Positions 51,647 to 60,783 of a stretch of 64,000 bases of DNA are shown here, one piece after another. A model generated the notes under the pieces. The model saw nothing but the letters and a program-made list of their open reading frames with translations, was not told the origin of the DNA and did no database searches. Positions within the stretch are counted from its first letter, which is position 1. Each line of letters begins with the position of its first letter. A program made the translations under genes and the position numbers. Source of the stretch: Paracoccus aerius (GTDB taxonomy: Bacteria; Pseudomonadota; Alphaproteobacteria; Rhodobacterales; Rhodobacteraceae); the NCBI RefSeq assembly GCF_014656455.1, contig NZ_BNCL01000017.1, positions 1 through 64,000 of the forward strand, read 5' to 3'.

Positions 51647-52267
51647 ATGGATCTGTCGCTTTATGTCACCGCCTTCGTCACGCTGTTCGTGGTGATCGAC
51701 CCCGTGGGTCTGGCGCCGGTCTTCATCGCCCTGACCCCGGGGATGAGCGCGGCGCAGCGTCGGCGCATCGGCTTCCGGTCGCTGGTCATCGCGGGCCTTC
51801 TGATGATGATCTTCGGCTTTGCGGGCGAATCGATCCTGACCACCATCGGTATCTCGATTTCCGCCTTCCGCATCGCCGGAGGCTTGCTTCTGTTCCTGAC
51901 CGCACTTGACATGCTGTTCGAGCGCCGGACCGAGCGGCGCGAGAACCAGGGCGACGGCGACCCGTTTCATCACGACCCTTCGGTCTTTCCGCTGGCCATG
52001 CCGCTGCTGGCGGGGCCGGGGGCGCTTGCCACGATGATCCTGCTGATGGGCGAGGCGCCGGGCATCGGCCACATGGTCATGGTGAATCTGGTGATGCTGG
52101 CCGTCTTGGCCATCGCCATGGCGTTGTTCGTCATCGCCACGCCGCTGGCCCATGCGCTTGGCCGGACCGGCGTGATGGTCGTCACCCGCCTGCTGGGGAT
52201 GCTGCTGGCCGCGCTGTCGGTGCAGTTCGTGATCGACGGGCTGAAGGGATCGGGGCTGGTGCCATGA
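51647..52267 (+). CDS. MarC family membrane protein
   Basis: 206 residues with six helices. The pattern VTLFVVIDPVGLAPVFIALT near the N-terminus and FPLAMPLLAGPGALATMILL in the middle is the MarC/UPF0056 signature. The acidic-basic loop (FERRTERRENQGDGDPFHHD) is cytoplasmic. Despite the name, a role in multiple antibiotic resistance is not supported for the family. The stop overlaps the protease gene by 4 nt (ATGA), so the two are co-translated. Confidence 0.92.
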   Translation: MDLSLYVTAFVTLFVVIDPVGLAPVFIALTPGMSAAQRRRIGFRSLVIAGLLMMIFGFAGESILTTIGISISAFRIAGGLLLFLTALDMLFERRTERRENQGDGDPFHHDPSVFPLAMPLLAGPGALATMILLMGEAPGIGHMVMVNLVMLAVLAIAMALFVIATPLAHALGRTGVMVVTRLLGMLLAALSVQFVIDGLKGSGLVP

Positions 52268-52833
52268 CCAACGACGACACGATGCAGCTTGTCTATTACG
52301 GCGTCCTGCTGCTGGTGATCGGCGGCGCCATGATCTTCGAGCTGGCGGGCCGTGGCGGGCAGGTTCTGCGCCAGTTGATGCTGTGGGCCGTGATCTTCGC
52401 GGGCGCGGCCCTGGCGGCCGACTGGTGGATCGCCGGCAACGCACCGCGCCAGCAGATGCTGGATGGCGGCCGGATCGAGATTCCGGTGGCCCGCGACGGC
52501 CATTTCCACCTGACCGCGCAGGTGAACGGGCAGGAGGTGCGCTTCATGGTCGATACCGGCGCGTCCTCGATCGCGCTTGGTCCGGCGGATGCGCGCCGCG
52601 TGGGGCTGGACCCGGACGATTTGGCCTATATCGGCACGGCCATGACCGCGAACGGGCAGGTGCAGACCGCGCCCGTCACCATAGACGAGATCGCCATCGG
52701 CGACATCGTGGACCGCAACGTCCGCGCCTGGGTGATCGGCGGCGACCTGGACGGGTCGCTGCTGGGCATGTCCTATCTGCGCACCTTCGCCCGTGTCAGC
52801 TTCGAGGGCGACCTGCTGATCCTGGAGCGCTAG
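52264..52833 (+). CDS. TIGR02281-type retropepsin-like aspartic protease
   Basis: 189 residues. Two hydrophobic N-terminal stretches (VYYGVLLLVIGGAMIFELAG, then LMLWAVIFAGAALAADWWIA) anchor a periplasmic domain with the aspartic protease motif FMVDTGASSIALGPADA near residue 98 and the mirror ILLGMSYLRTF-like loop (LLGMSYLRTFARVSF) at the end. Clan AA proteases of this type are common in Rhodobacteraceae, mostly uncharacterised. It is coupled to marC. Confidence 0.88.
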   Translation: MTNDDTMQLVYYGVLLLVIGGAMIFELAGRGGQVLRQLMLWAVIFAGAALAADWWIAGNAPRQQMLDGGRIEIPVARDGHFHLTAQVNGQEVRFMVDTGASSIALGPADARRVGLDPDDLAYIGTAMTANGQVQTAPVTIDEIAIGDIVDRNVRAWVIGGDLDGSLLGMSYLRTFARVSFEGDLLILER

Positions 52834-52836
52834 GCC

Positions 52837-54501
52837 TCAGCCCTCGTGCCGCGACAGCGCGGCTTCTCGCATCTGGGTCAGGGTCTGGCGCGGGGTCAGC
52901 GCCTCGGGCGAGATGTCCAGATCCAGAAGCGCGCCGGTCCTGGACTGCATGGCGCGGCCGAAGGCCGCCGCGAAATCGCCGGTCGCGCCCACGCGTTCGG
53001 CATGGAAGCCATAGGCGCGGGCCAGCATCACGAAATCCGGGTTCTGCATGGTCGTGCCGGACACGCGGGCGGGATAGTTGCGTTCCTGATGCGCGCGGAT
53101 GGTGCCGTAGATGCCGTTGTTCAGGACCAGCACGATGGGCTGAGCCCCGGCCTGCGCGGCGGTCGCCAGCTCGGCGCAGGTCATCTGGAAATCGCCGTCG
53201 CCCGCGAAGCAGACCACGGTGCGGCGGGGATGGGCGACCTTTGCCGCGATCGCCGCGGGCAGGCCGTATCCCATCGCGCCCGACTGCGGGGCCAGCAGCC
53301 GCGCCTTGGGGCCGAAGGCGAAGAACTTGTTGGGCCAGACCGCGAAGTTGCCCGCGCCGTTCGTCAGGATCGCGTCCTCGGGCAGGGTGGCGCGCAGGTG
53401 GTCCATCACCGCGACCATGTCCACGGGCGAGGGTTGCGCCGGCGCCTGCATCGAGGCCAGGAACCCCGCCCGCGCCGCCCTGCGCCAGTCGGCCCAAGGG
53501 CCGGTGACCGGGCGCAATGCATCGGCAAAGGCGTTCGGACCCGCCTGGATGCCAAGCTGCGGCTGATAGATCTTGCCGATCTCGGCATCCGAGGCATGGA
53601 CATGGATCAGCACCTGTTCCGGCTGCGGCACCCGCAGCAGCGTATAGGCGTCCGTGGTCATCTCGCCGAAGCGCACGTTCACGGCCAGCAGCAGGTCGCA
53701 TTCCGCGATCAGGCGGCGCACATGGGTCGGCATCCCCACGCCCGCCTCGCCCGCATAGACCGGCGAGGTGTTGTCGACGCAATCCTGGAAGCGGAAGGCC
53801 GCTAGGACGGGGATGTCGGACGCCTCGGCAAAGCGTTGCAGCGCGGCCTTGCCCTGCGCGGTCCAGGTGCAGCCGCCGGTCAGGATCAGCGGGCGCCTGG
53901 CCCCGGCCAGCATGGTCAGCGCCTTGTCCAGGGCGGCAGGCAGGGGCGCGGGCTCGGCGATCTCGGCCGGGCCGGTCAGTGGCGGGGTGTCGGTCTGGCT
54001 GGTCAGCATGTCCTCGGGCAGGGCGATAACGACGGGGCCGGGGCGGCCGGTCACGGCGGTCTTCCAGGCGCGGGCCAGGATTTCCGGGATGCGGTCGGCG
54101 CGGTCGATCTGGACGGCCCATTTCGCCATGCTGCCGAAGACGGCGGGATAGTCGATTTCCTGGAAGGCCTCGCGCCCGATCATGTCGGTGCCGACCTGGC
54201 CCACCAGCACCAGCATCGGCGCGCTGTCCTGCATGGCGGTGTGGATGCCGATGGCCGCGTTGGTGACCCCTGGGCCACGGGTGACAAGGCAGATGCCGGG
54301 CTTGCCTGTCAGCTTGCCCCAGGCCGAGGCCATGAAGGCCGCGCCGCCCTCGTGCCGGCACAGCACGAAATCCAGCCGCCCCTGCGTGTCGTGCAGCGCG
54401 TCCAGCACCGCCAGATAGCTTTCGCCCGGAATGCCGAATGCCTTGGTCGCCCCAAGCGCCATCAGGCAATCCACCACCAAAGCCCCGCCCGTCCGTGTCA
54501 T
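52837..54501 (-). CDS. Thiamine-diphosphate-dependent enzyme, acetolactate-synthase-like
   Basis: 554 residues. The catalytic Glu51 is in LCRHEGGAAFMASAWGKLTG, the middle domain is of FAD/transhydrogenase type (VPVLAAFRF-like), and the TPP motif starts at GDGDFQMTCAELATAAQAG near residue 433 and ends in LVLNNGIYGTI. It belongs to the acetolactate synthase/benzoylformate decarboxylase superfamily. No small regulatory subunit is adjacent, so a catabolic member (for example a decarboxylase or sulfoacetaldehyde-type enzyme) is as likely as a biosynthetic one. The gene is alone, 3 nt after the convergent protease. Confidence 0.86.
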   Translation of the reverse strand: MTRTGGALVVDCLMALGATKAFGIPGESYLAVLDALHDTQGRLDFVLCRHEGGAAFMASAWGKLTGKPGICLVTRGPGVTNAAIGIHTAMQDSAPMLVLVGQVGTDMIGREAFQEIDYPAVFGSMAKWAVQIDRADRIPEILARAWKTAVTGRPGPVVIALPEDMLTSQTDTPPLTGPAEIAEPAPLPAALDKALTMLAGARRPLILTGGCTWTAQGKAALQRFAEASDIPVLAAFRFQDCVDNTSPVYAGEAGVGMPTHVRRLIAECDLLLAVNVRFGEMTTDAYTLLRVPQPEQVLIHVHASDAEIGKIYQPQLGIQAGPNAFADALRPVTGPWADWRRAARAGFLASMQAPAQPSPVDMVAVMDHLRATLPEDAILTNGAGNFAVWPNKFFAFGPKARLLAPQSGAMGYGLPAAIAAKVAHPRRTVVCFAGDGDFQMTCAELATAAQAGAQPIVLVLNNGIYGTIRAHQERNYPARVSGTTMQNPDFVMLARAYGFHAERVGATGDFAAAFGRAMQSRTGALLDLDISPEALTPRQTLTQMREAALSRHEG

Positions 54502-54528
54502 GTCCTGCCCCCTTGTTGTTGGGGCAGC

Positions 54529-55884
54529 TTATCGGCGGGTTGCTGCTGCTGCCAGTGTCAGTTCGACGCAAAGGCCGGGGCGGGTGTTGGTCAGGGTCAG
54601 GTCGCCCCCCGCCGCCTCGGCGATGTCGCTGACGATGGCAAGGCCGATGCCCTGCCCGTCGCCGCTTTCGTCAAGGCGCATTCCCCGCTGCGGCAGGCTT
54701 GCCAGGGCCGTGTCGGGCACGCCGGGGCCGTCGTCGCAGATGGCGATCCTTACGCGGCTGCCCTGCCGGGTCACGACCGCCTCGACCACGGCGTCGGCGT
54801 GATGCATCGCGTTTTCCAGAAGCGCGCCAAGCGCCTCGGTCAGGTCGTCGGGGTCGATGCGCGCGCGCGGGGCGGGATCGTCGACGCGGGTCTGCCAGTC
54901 AATCGTCCCGCCCTTCGGCGTGCGCTTCAGCACCTTGACGAGCCGGGCCAGCACGGCGGCGGGATCGGCCTCGGCCGCGTGGCGGTCGGACTGGATGCGC
55001 GCGCGGGTGAGTTCGCGTTCCACCAGCCGCCGCATCGAGGTCACGACCGTCTCGATGCTGCCGGCGATTTCCGGCTCTCCCCGGCCGCGCAGGGTGCCGG
55101 CGTCGCCCAGAAGCGCCTGAAGCGGCGTCTTGAAGCCATGCGCCAGATCCCCCGCCCGGTGCCGCGCGCGCAGCAGTTCGGCATCGCGGGCGTCCAGAAG
55201 CGCGTCCAGTTGCCGCGACAGGGGCAGCATCTCGTCGGGCAAGTCGGTGCCGATCCGCGACCGCTGCCCCTGGGTCAGCGCCTTCACGCGGTCCGCGACC
55301 TCGGCCAGGGGCGACAGGCCGATGCGGATCTGCAGCCAGGACGCGATGCCCAGCAGCAGGCCCAGGAAGGCCAGGTATGGCATGAGGTCGGCCAGGAAAT
55401 CCTGCCGCGCCGCCGTCAGCACCGCCCGGTCCGAGGCAACGATGATCCGCAGGGAAAGGGCTTGTGGGCCGCGTCCCACCAGCAGGCTTTGCTCCACGGC
55501 CAGCAGGCGTTCCCCCTGCGGTCCGGGCAGGTCCAGCACCTCGGTCCGGCCCGGCGGAGGGGCCGCGCGATCCATGGGCAGGCTGTAATCCCACAGCGAC
55601 CGCGACCGCTGCACATCGGATCCCAAGGCCACCTGCCAGTAATGGCCCGAGAATGGCTGCTGATACAGCCGGTCCGGCGGCGGCGCGGCCAGCCGCGGCA
55701 CGCCTTCGGCGTCATGTTCGACGATCCCGGCCAGGGTCTGGGCGCGGGCTTCCAGATCGCCCACGGCCACCCGTTCGACATGGCGTTCGAACAGCAGGGC
55801 CAGGCCAAGCGCGGCCCCCCACAGCGTCACCACGATGGCAAAGGCGCCGACGACCAGCAGCCGCAGCCGCAGGGACCGCCGCAT
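54529..55884 (-). CDS. Sensor histidine kinase of the PepSY/OmpR system
   Basis: 451 residues. An N-terminal helix (LLVVGAFAIVVTLWGAALGL) and a second one near residue 165 (YLAFLGLLLGIASWLQIRIG) frame a periplasmic sensor of about 130 residues. A HAMP-like linker leads to the H-box AGDLAHGFKTPLQALLGDAG and the ATPase motifs (LLENAMHHADAVVEAV, DDGPGVPD, GDGQGIGLAIVSDIAEAAGG). The system resembles PhoPQ/QseBC-type pairs. Start overlaps the regulator stop by one base. Confidence 0.92.
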   Translation of the reverse strand: MRRSLRLRLLVVGAFAIVVTLWGAALGLALLFERHVERVAVGDLEARAQTLAGIVEHDAEGVPRLAAPPPDRLYQQPFSGHYWQVALGSDVQRSRSLWDYSLPMDRAAPPPGRTEVLDLPGPQGERLLAVEQSLLVGRGPQALSLRIIVASDRAVLTAARQDFLADLMPYLAFLGLLLGIASWLQIRIGLSPLAEVADRVKALTQGQRSRIGTDLPDEMLPLSRQLDALLDARDAELLRARHRAGDLAHGFKTPLQALLGDAGTLRGRGEPEIAGSIETVVTSMRRLVERELTRARIQSDRHAAEADPAAVLARLVKVLKRTPKGGTIDWQTRVDDPAPRARIDPDDLTEALGALLENAMHHADAVVEAVVTRQGSRVRIAICDDGPGVPDTALASLPQRGMRLDESGDGQGIGLAIVSDIAEAAGGDLTLTNTRPGLCVELTLAAAATRR

Positions 55885-56546
55885 CAGCCGGGCGCCCCCA
55901 GGTCATAGCCGAAGCCGCGCCGGGTGTGGATCAGCCCCGGCCCGATCTTGCGGCGCAGCCGGGCGATCACCGCCTCGAGCGCATTGGCGTCGCGCGCGTC
56001 GTCGTCGCCGTAGAGATGCTCCAGCAGTTCCGAGGGTGGCACGGTCCGGTCCCGGTGCAGCGTCAGATAGGACAGCAGCCGGTATTCCAGCGGCGTCACG
56101 GCCAGCGGCACGCCCGCCAGCGACACCGACATGCGGTTGAGGTCCACCGAAAGCGCCCCCACCTGCTGGACGGATGTCGCGCGCCCCCCCGAACGGCGCA
56201 CCAGGGCGCGGGCGCGGGCGATCAGCTCCTCCATCCGGAAGGGCTTGGGCAGGTAATCGTCGGCGCCCGCGTCGATCCCCTCGACCCGTTCCGTCCAGGC
56301 GCCGCGGGCGGTCAGGATCAGGACCGGGCTGTCGCAACCCTCGGCCCGCCAGCGTTTCAGCACCGAAAGCCCGTCCAGGCGCGGCAGGCCCAGGTCCAGC
56401 ACGATCAGGTCATAGCTTTCGGTTCCGCCGCGGAACCAGGCGGCTTCGCCATCCTCGACATGCTCGACCCGGAAGCCCGCGGATTCAAGCGCGCGGGTCA
56501 GGTCGGCGGCGATGCGGCGGTCGTCCTCGACCACAAGGGCGCGCAT
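55884..56546 (-). CDS. OmpR-family response regulator
   Basis: 220 residues. The receiver has Asp51 (IVLDLGLPRLDGLSVLKRW) and Lys in DDYLPKPFRMEELI; the winged-helix DNA-binding domain has LTPLEYRLLSYLTL-like residues (VTPLEYRLLSYLTLHRDRTV), then LEAVIARLRRKIGPGLIHT and RGFGYDL at the end. It should bind direct repeats; the TGACA-type sites upstream of the operon are candidates. It shares bases with its neighbours on both sides, so PepSY, regulator and kinase form one unit. Confidence 0.94.
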   Translation of the reverse strand: MRALVVEDDRRIAADLTRALESAGFRVEHVEDGEAAWFRGGTESYDLIVLDLGLPRLDGLSVLKRWRAEGCDSPVLILTARGAWTERVEGIDAGADDYLPKPFRMEELIARARALVRRSGGRATSVQQVGALSVDLNRMSVSLAGVPLAVTPLEYRLLSYLTLHRDRTVPPSELLEHLYGDDDARDANALEAVIARLRRKIGPGLIHTRRGFGYDLGAPG

Positions 56547-56857
56547 CAGTCGTCGTCTTCCTCCTCGACCTTCAGGACCTGGCCGGTGGCGGCGTCCATG
56601 TCGACCTCGATCAGCCGGCCGTCCGGCGTGATCAGCTCGACCTCATAGACGCGGGTTCCGTCGGAATATTCAAGCTCGACCTCGACCACGGTGCCGGGGT
56701 GTTCGCCCTCCAGCAGGCGAAGGATCTGGGCAAGCGGCAGGATCTCGCCCCGCTCGACGGCCCCCTGGGCCAGTTCGAAGTCGGGAAGGGGTTCCTGCTG
56801 GCCGCCGACGGCCGAGGGCAGGAGCATCGCAAGGATGATGGCGGGAAGATGTTTCAT
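56546..56857 (-). CDS. Secreted PepSY-domain protein
   Basis: 103 residues from the ATG at 56857; a longer frame exists but the signal peptide (MKHLPAIILAMLLPSAVGGQ) starts here. The mature protein has the PepSY fold pattern: LAQILRLLEGEHPGTVVEVE, then YSDGTRVYEVELITPDGRLI and VDMDAATGQVLKVEEEDDD. PepSY proteins of this type are often periplasmic inhibitors or sensors associated with two-component systems. First gene of the operon, with one-base overlap (TGATG) to the regulator. Confidence 0.88.
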   Translation of the reverse strand: MKHLPAIILAMLLPSAVGGQQEPLPDFELAQGAVERGEILPLAQILRLLEGEHPGTVVEVELEYSDGTRVYEVELITPDGRLIEVDMDAATGQVLKVEEEDDD

Positions 56858-56880
56858 GACCCTGTCATAGCGCGACCGTC

Positions 56881-56920
56881 CTGACAAATGCCTGACAGGC
56901 GGCGTCAGGATGCTGTCAGG
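56881..56920. promoter_or_regulatory. Cluster of TGACA/TGTCA repeats, candidate OmpR-type operator
   Basis: CTGACA at 56881 and 56892 are direct repeats 11 bp apart, and GTCAGG at 56904 and 56915 mirror them, also 11 bp apart. The outer pair CCTGACA/TGTCAGG is an exact dyad. The spacing of about one helical turn is what OmpR-type regulators use. The sites lie between the PepSY operon and the RTX gene at 56995 and could control both. Confidence 0.6.
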
Positions 56921-56994
56921 GCGCATGGGTTAGACCGATTCGCGTAACAGGGCCCTGCCGTAGGGGCGGCCCATCAGCGAAAAAGGAAAAGCAC

Positions 56995-57657
56995 ATGGCA
57001 CGGAAGACCGGCACGGACAAAGCAGACAGCATCTTCGGCACCTCGCTGTCCGACTGGCTTGCGGGACTGCGCGGCGACGACCTGATCCGGGGCTATGCCG
57101 GCAATGACGACATCTATGGCGGCGACGGCAACGACACGGTCTACGGTGGCCTTGGCCGCGACGACATCGAGGGCGGGCGCGGCAACGACCGCCTGTTCGG
57201 CGGCGACGGCAATGACGACCTGGAAGGCAACGACGGCCACGACCGCCTGTCGGGCGAGGCCGGCAATGACGAGCTGGAAGGCGGGCGAGGCTTTGACTGG
57301 CTGTCGGGCGGCAGCGGCAACGACGATCTGGAAGGAGAGCGCGGCAACGACACGCTGCTGGGCGGCGCGGGCCGCGACACGCTGGAAGGCGGCGCGGGCA
57401 ACGACATCCTGACCGGCGGCGCGGGCGTGGACTTCTTCGAGTTCGAGCGCGGCGACGGGCGCGACCGCATCACCGACTTCCAGAACGGCGTGGACCGGAT
57501 CGAACTGGACGACTTCAGCCGCGCCCAGGTCAGCCAGATCATCAACGGCGCCCGCCAGCAGGGATCGGACGTGGTGATCGTGCTGGACGCGAACACCTCG
57601 ATCACCCTCGAGGACATGCAGCGCGGCCAGCTGGACCTGAGCGACTTCACCTTCTAA
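56995..57657 (+). CDS. Small RTX calcium-binding protein
   Basis: 220 residues. From residue 12 on, about nine RTX nonapeptides follow one another (GNDDIYGGDGNDTVYGG, GGNGNDDLEGNDGHDRLSGE-like repeats), ending near 140, then a C-terminal segment (VDFFEFERGDGRDRITDFQN and SDVVIVLDANTSITLEDM) that resembles the type I secretion end of RTX proteins. There is no N-terminal signal and no Hint domain. The protein is probably exported by a type I system encoded elsewhere and folds on calcium. It is divergent from the PepSY operon across a repeat-rich promoter. Confidence 0.88.
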   Translation: MARKTGTDKADSIFGTSLSDWLAGLRGDDLIRGYAGNDDIYGGDGNDTVYGGLGRDDIEGGRGNDRLFGGDGNDDLEGNDGHDRLSGEAGNDELEGGRGFDWLSGGSGNDDLEGERGNDTLLGGAGRDTLEGGAGNDILTGGAGVDFFEFERGDGRDRITDFQNGVDRIELDDFSRAQVSQIINGARQQGSDVVIVLDANTSITLEDMQRGQLDLSDFTF

Positions 57658-57666
57658 GGCCTTCAA

Positions 57667-57690
57667 CGGGCGGGCCGGCAAGCCCGCCCG
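57667..57690 (+). terminator. Intrinsic terminator after the small RTX gene
   Basis: CGGGCGGGC / GCCCGCCCG forms a 9-bp GC stem, followed by ATTGATTTTC. Confidence 0.8.
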
Positions 57691-57789
57691 ATTGATTTTC
57701 ATTCAATGCTAACCATGCCGCATGGTCGCAGCTTGCGGCCCATGCGATCCATCCCTAATTTCCGGCGCTAAACCCGGATCTTTTGGTGG

Positions 57790-60741
57790 ATGATGACGAC
57801 AGACCTGCCCCTTTCCCCCTGGCCAGTCGGCGGCGGCGTCTGCGGAGAGCTTGTTCGGAACCTCGACTGGTCACGCAGCTCGGTGGGGCCGATCGACAGC
57901 TGGCCCATGCATCTGCGGATCAAGGTCAGTTCGCTGCTGAACTCTCCCATCCCGCAGGTGCTGATGTGGGGTCCGGATCATGTCATGATCTACAACGACA
58001 GCTATGCCGAGATCGCGGGAAACTATCACCCGCGCGCGCTTGGAGGCACCGTTCCCGAGATCTGGCCCGAGATCTGGGACTGGAACCGCCAGATCCTTGA
58101 ACGGGGCTTGCGCGGCGAGGTACAGGCCCATCGCGAACATTCGATGGTGCTGCACCGCAAGGGCGTCCCCGAGACCGTGGTCTTCGACCTGTTCTACACG
58201 CCCATCTACAACGAGAACGGCAGCCGGGTGGACGGCGTGCTGTGCACCGTTCTTGACATCACCCAGTCCGTCCAGGCGCGCGAGGCCCTGGCCGAAAGCC
58301 GCGCCGAACTGTACCACCTGTCCGACGCCCTGCCGATCCTGGTGGCGTTTCTGGACAAGACGCTGACCTTCCGTTTCGCCAACCAGTGCTATCTTGAGGT
58401 CTTCGGGCTGGAGATCGAACAGGTCATCGGCAAGCAGATTTCCGATATCCTTGGCGCAACCCAGGCCGAACTGACCCAGGAAATGCTGGGCAATGCGCTT
58501 GCGGGCGAGACGGTGAACGTGGACGCGATCGTGCGCCTGCCGGGCGATCGCCCCCGCGCCTTCGAAATGCGCTGCCTGCCGCGCAAGACCCGCGACGACC
58601 GGATCGACGGCGTCTACATGATCCTGATCGACATCGAGGATCGCAAGCAGACCGAAACCCGGCTGCGCGACAGCAACGACCGCTTCCACGCGGCGGTCGA
58701 GGCGATCCACAGCATCCTGTGGACCAACACGGCCGACGGCCGGATGAGCGGCGAGCAGCGGGGCTGGGCATCCCTGACCGGGCAGGCCTTCGAGGAATAC
58801 CAGGATTACGGCTGGTCGAATGCCGTTCATCCCGACGACCGCGCCAGCAGCATCGAGGCATGGCAGCGCGCGCTGGAAACGACAACGACCTTTGAATGGG
58901 AACATCGGGTTCGCTGCATCGATGGCGAATACCGCATCTTCGCGATCCGCGCCGTTCCCACCCTGAACGGCCAGGGCAGGATCAAGGAATGGGTCGGCGT
59001 CCATACCGACATCACCGAGCAACGGCTGGGCGAGGCCCAGCTTCAGGCCCAGGCCGAGGATTTGCAGCGCCAGGTCAGCCATCGCGAACGCGCCGAGGAA
59101 CAGCTTCGCCGTCTCAACGAGACGCTAGAGGCGCGCGTGGCCGAGGAGATCGAGCAGCACCGCAAGACCGAACAGGCCCTGCACCGCGCGCAGAAGATGG
59201 AATCCATGGGCCAACTGACCGGCGGCGTGGCGCATGATTTCAACAATCTTCTGCAGGTGATAAACGGCAATCTTCAGATGCTGGCCAAGGATGTCGAGGG
59301 CGACCCCCGCGCCAGCCAGCGAGTCGAGAATGCGCTGTCCGCCGTATCCCGCGGGGCAAAGCTGGCCAGCCAGCTTCTGTCCTTCGGCCGTCGCCAGCCG
59401 CTTGAACCCCGGGTGATCCAGCCCTGCCGCCTTGTCAGCGAGATGGACGAGTTGCTGCGCCGTTCCCTGGGCGAGGCGATCGAGGTGCAGGTGGTGGTGC
59501 CCGACGGCCTGTGGAACATCTGCGTGGACCGCGCCCAGCTTGAAAGCGCGCTGCTGAACCTGGCCATCAACGCCCGCGACGCGATGGACGGCCCAGGCCT
59601 TTTGACCATCGAGATGTCGAACACCCGCCTGGACGAGGTTTATGCAGCGGTTGCGGGCGACGTCTCGGCGGGGGACTATGTGATGCTGGCCGTCACCGAC
59701 ACCGGCTGCGGCATGACCCCCGAGGTGCTTGAACGGATCTTCGATCCCTTCTATTCCACCAAGCCCGAAGGCCGCGGCACCGGCCTTGGGATGTCGATGG
59801 TCTATGGCTTCGTGAAGCAGTCAGGAGGGCATGTGTCCGTCTATAGCGAACCCGGCGAAGGGACGACCGTGCGGATCTATCTGCCGCGCTCCGAGAACGA
59901 GGAAGACACCGATGTCCCGCTGTTCGACGGGCCCGTCGTCGGCGGGTCCGAAACGATCCTGGTGGTCGAGGATGACGAGGCCGTGCGGGGCACCGTCGTG
60001 GACCTGCTGACCTCGCTTGGCTACAATGTGTTGACGGCGCGGGACGCCCAGGCGGGGCTGGCGGTCGTGGAAAGCGGGCTGCATATCGACGTGCTGTTCA
60101 CCGATGTGGTGATGCCCGGCGGCCTGTCCAGCCGCGACATGGCGCGGCGGGCGCAGGACATCCTGCCCGGCCTGGGGGTGCTGTTCACCTCGGGCTATAC
60201 GGAAAACTCCATCGTGCATGGCGGCAGGCTGGATCCGGGGGTCGAGTTGCTGTCCAAGCCCTATCCGCGCGAGGCACTGGCCCGCCGCCTGCGCCACGTC
60301 ATCGCCAATGCCCAGCAGGTCCGCAGCGCCATCGCCGAGGATCGGGCGGCCCAGCCCGGGGAACGGCCCGAGCCGGCGGCGGGGCGCCCGGTGTCGATCC
60401 TGCTGGTCGAGGACAATGCCCTGATCCGCGCCGACACCGCCTTCATGCTGGAGGACATGGGTCATGCGGTCGCGCAGGCCGGCAAGGCCGCCCCGGCGCT
60501 GGGCAAGCTGCAAGAGCAGAGCTTCGACCTGCTACTGACCGATCTTGGTTTGCCGGACATGAACGGCAATGACCTGGCGCAAAAGGCGGTCGAGATGCAG
60601 CCGGGCCTGGCGGTCGTCTATGCCACGGGCGACAGTGACCTGCCTGCCGGCTGCCCCCGCCAGACGGTGCTTCTGTGCAAGCCCTATGGCGAGGATCAGT
60701 TGCGCGGCGCGGTGCAGGAGGCCTTGGCGCGGCTTGGCTGA
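57790..60741 (+). CDS. Hybrid sensor histidine kinase with three PAS domains and two receivers
   Basis: 983 residues. The N-terminal PAS (VLMWGPDHVMIYNDSYAEIA, then VVFDLFYTPIYNENGS) matches the first PAS of the kinase at 21666. Two more PAS units follow (LPILVAFLDKTLTFRFANQC and one with EGYRIFAIRAV-like PAC). A coiled coil (about 415-465) leads to the HisKA box GGVAHDFNNLLQVINGNLQM with His482, then the ATPase (NLAINARDAMDG, GTGLGMSMVYGFVKQSGGHV). Two receivers end it (LVVEDDEAVRGTVVDLL and LLVEDNALIRADTAFML). No membrane segment; cytoplasmic. An ATG directly follows the first ATG; either may be used. Confidence 0.92.
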   Translation: MMTTDLPLSPWPVGGGVCGELVRNLDWSRSSVGPIDSWPMHLRIKVSSLLNSPIPQVLMWGPDHVMIYNDSYAEIAGNYHPRALGGTVPEIWPEIWDWNRQILERGLRGEVQAHREHSMVLHRKGVPETVVFDLFYTPIYNENGSRVDGVLCTVLDITQSVQAREALAESRAELYHLSDALPILVAFLDKTLTFRFANQCYLEVFGLEIEQVIGKQISDILGATQAELTQEMLGNALAGETVNVDAIVRLPGDRPRAFEMRCLPRKTRDDRIDGVYMILIDIEDRKQTETRLRDSNDRFHAAVEAIHSILWTNTADGRMSGEQRGWASLTGQAFEEYQDYGWSNAVHPDDRASSIEAWQRALETTTTFEWEHRVRCIDGEYRIFAIRAVPTLNGQGRIKEWVGVHTDITEQRLGEAQLQAQAEDLQRQVSHRERAEEQLRRLNETLEARVAEEIEQHRKTEQALHRAQKMESMGQLTGGVAHDFNNLLQVINGNLQMLAKDVEGDPRASQRVENALSAVSRGAKLASQLLSFGRRQPLEPRVIQPCRLVSEMDELLRRSLGEAIEVQVVVPDGLWNICVDRAQLESALLNLAINARDAMDGPGLLTIEMSNTRLDEVYAAVAGDVSAGDYVMLAVTDTGCGMTPEVLERIFDPFYSTKPEGRGTGLGMSMVYGFVKQSGGHVSVYSEPGEGTTVRIYLPRSENEEDTDVPLFDGPVVGGSETILVVEDDEAVRGTVVDLLTSLGYNVLTARDAQAGLAVVESGLHIDVLFTDVVMPGGLSSRDMARRAQDILPGLGVLFTSGYTENSIVHGGRLDPGVELLSKPYPREALARRLRHVIANAQQVRSAIAEDRAAQPGERPEPAAGRPVSILLVEDNALIRADTAFMLEDMGHAVAQAGKAAPALGKLQEQSFDLLLTDLGLPDMNGNDLAQKAVEMQPGLAVVYATGDSDLPAGCPRQTVLLCKPYGEDQLRGAVQEALARLG

Positions 60742-60783
60742 GGCCTCTTGGCGGGCCCTGTCTTGCGTGCTATGCAAATCCCG

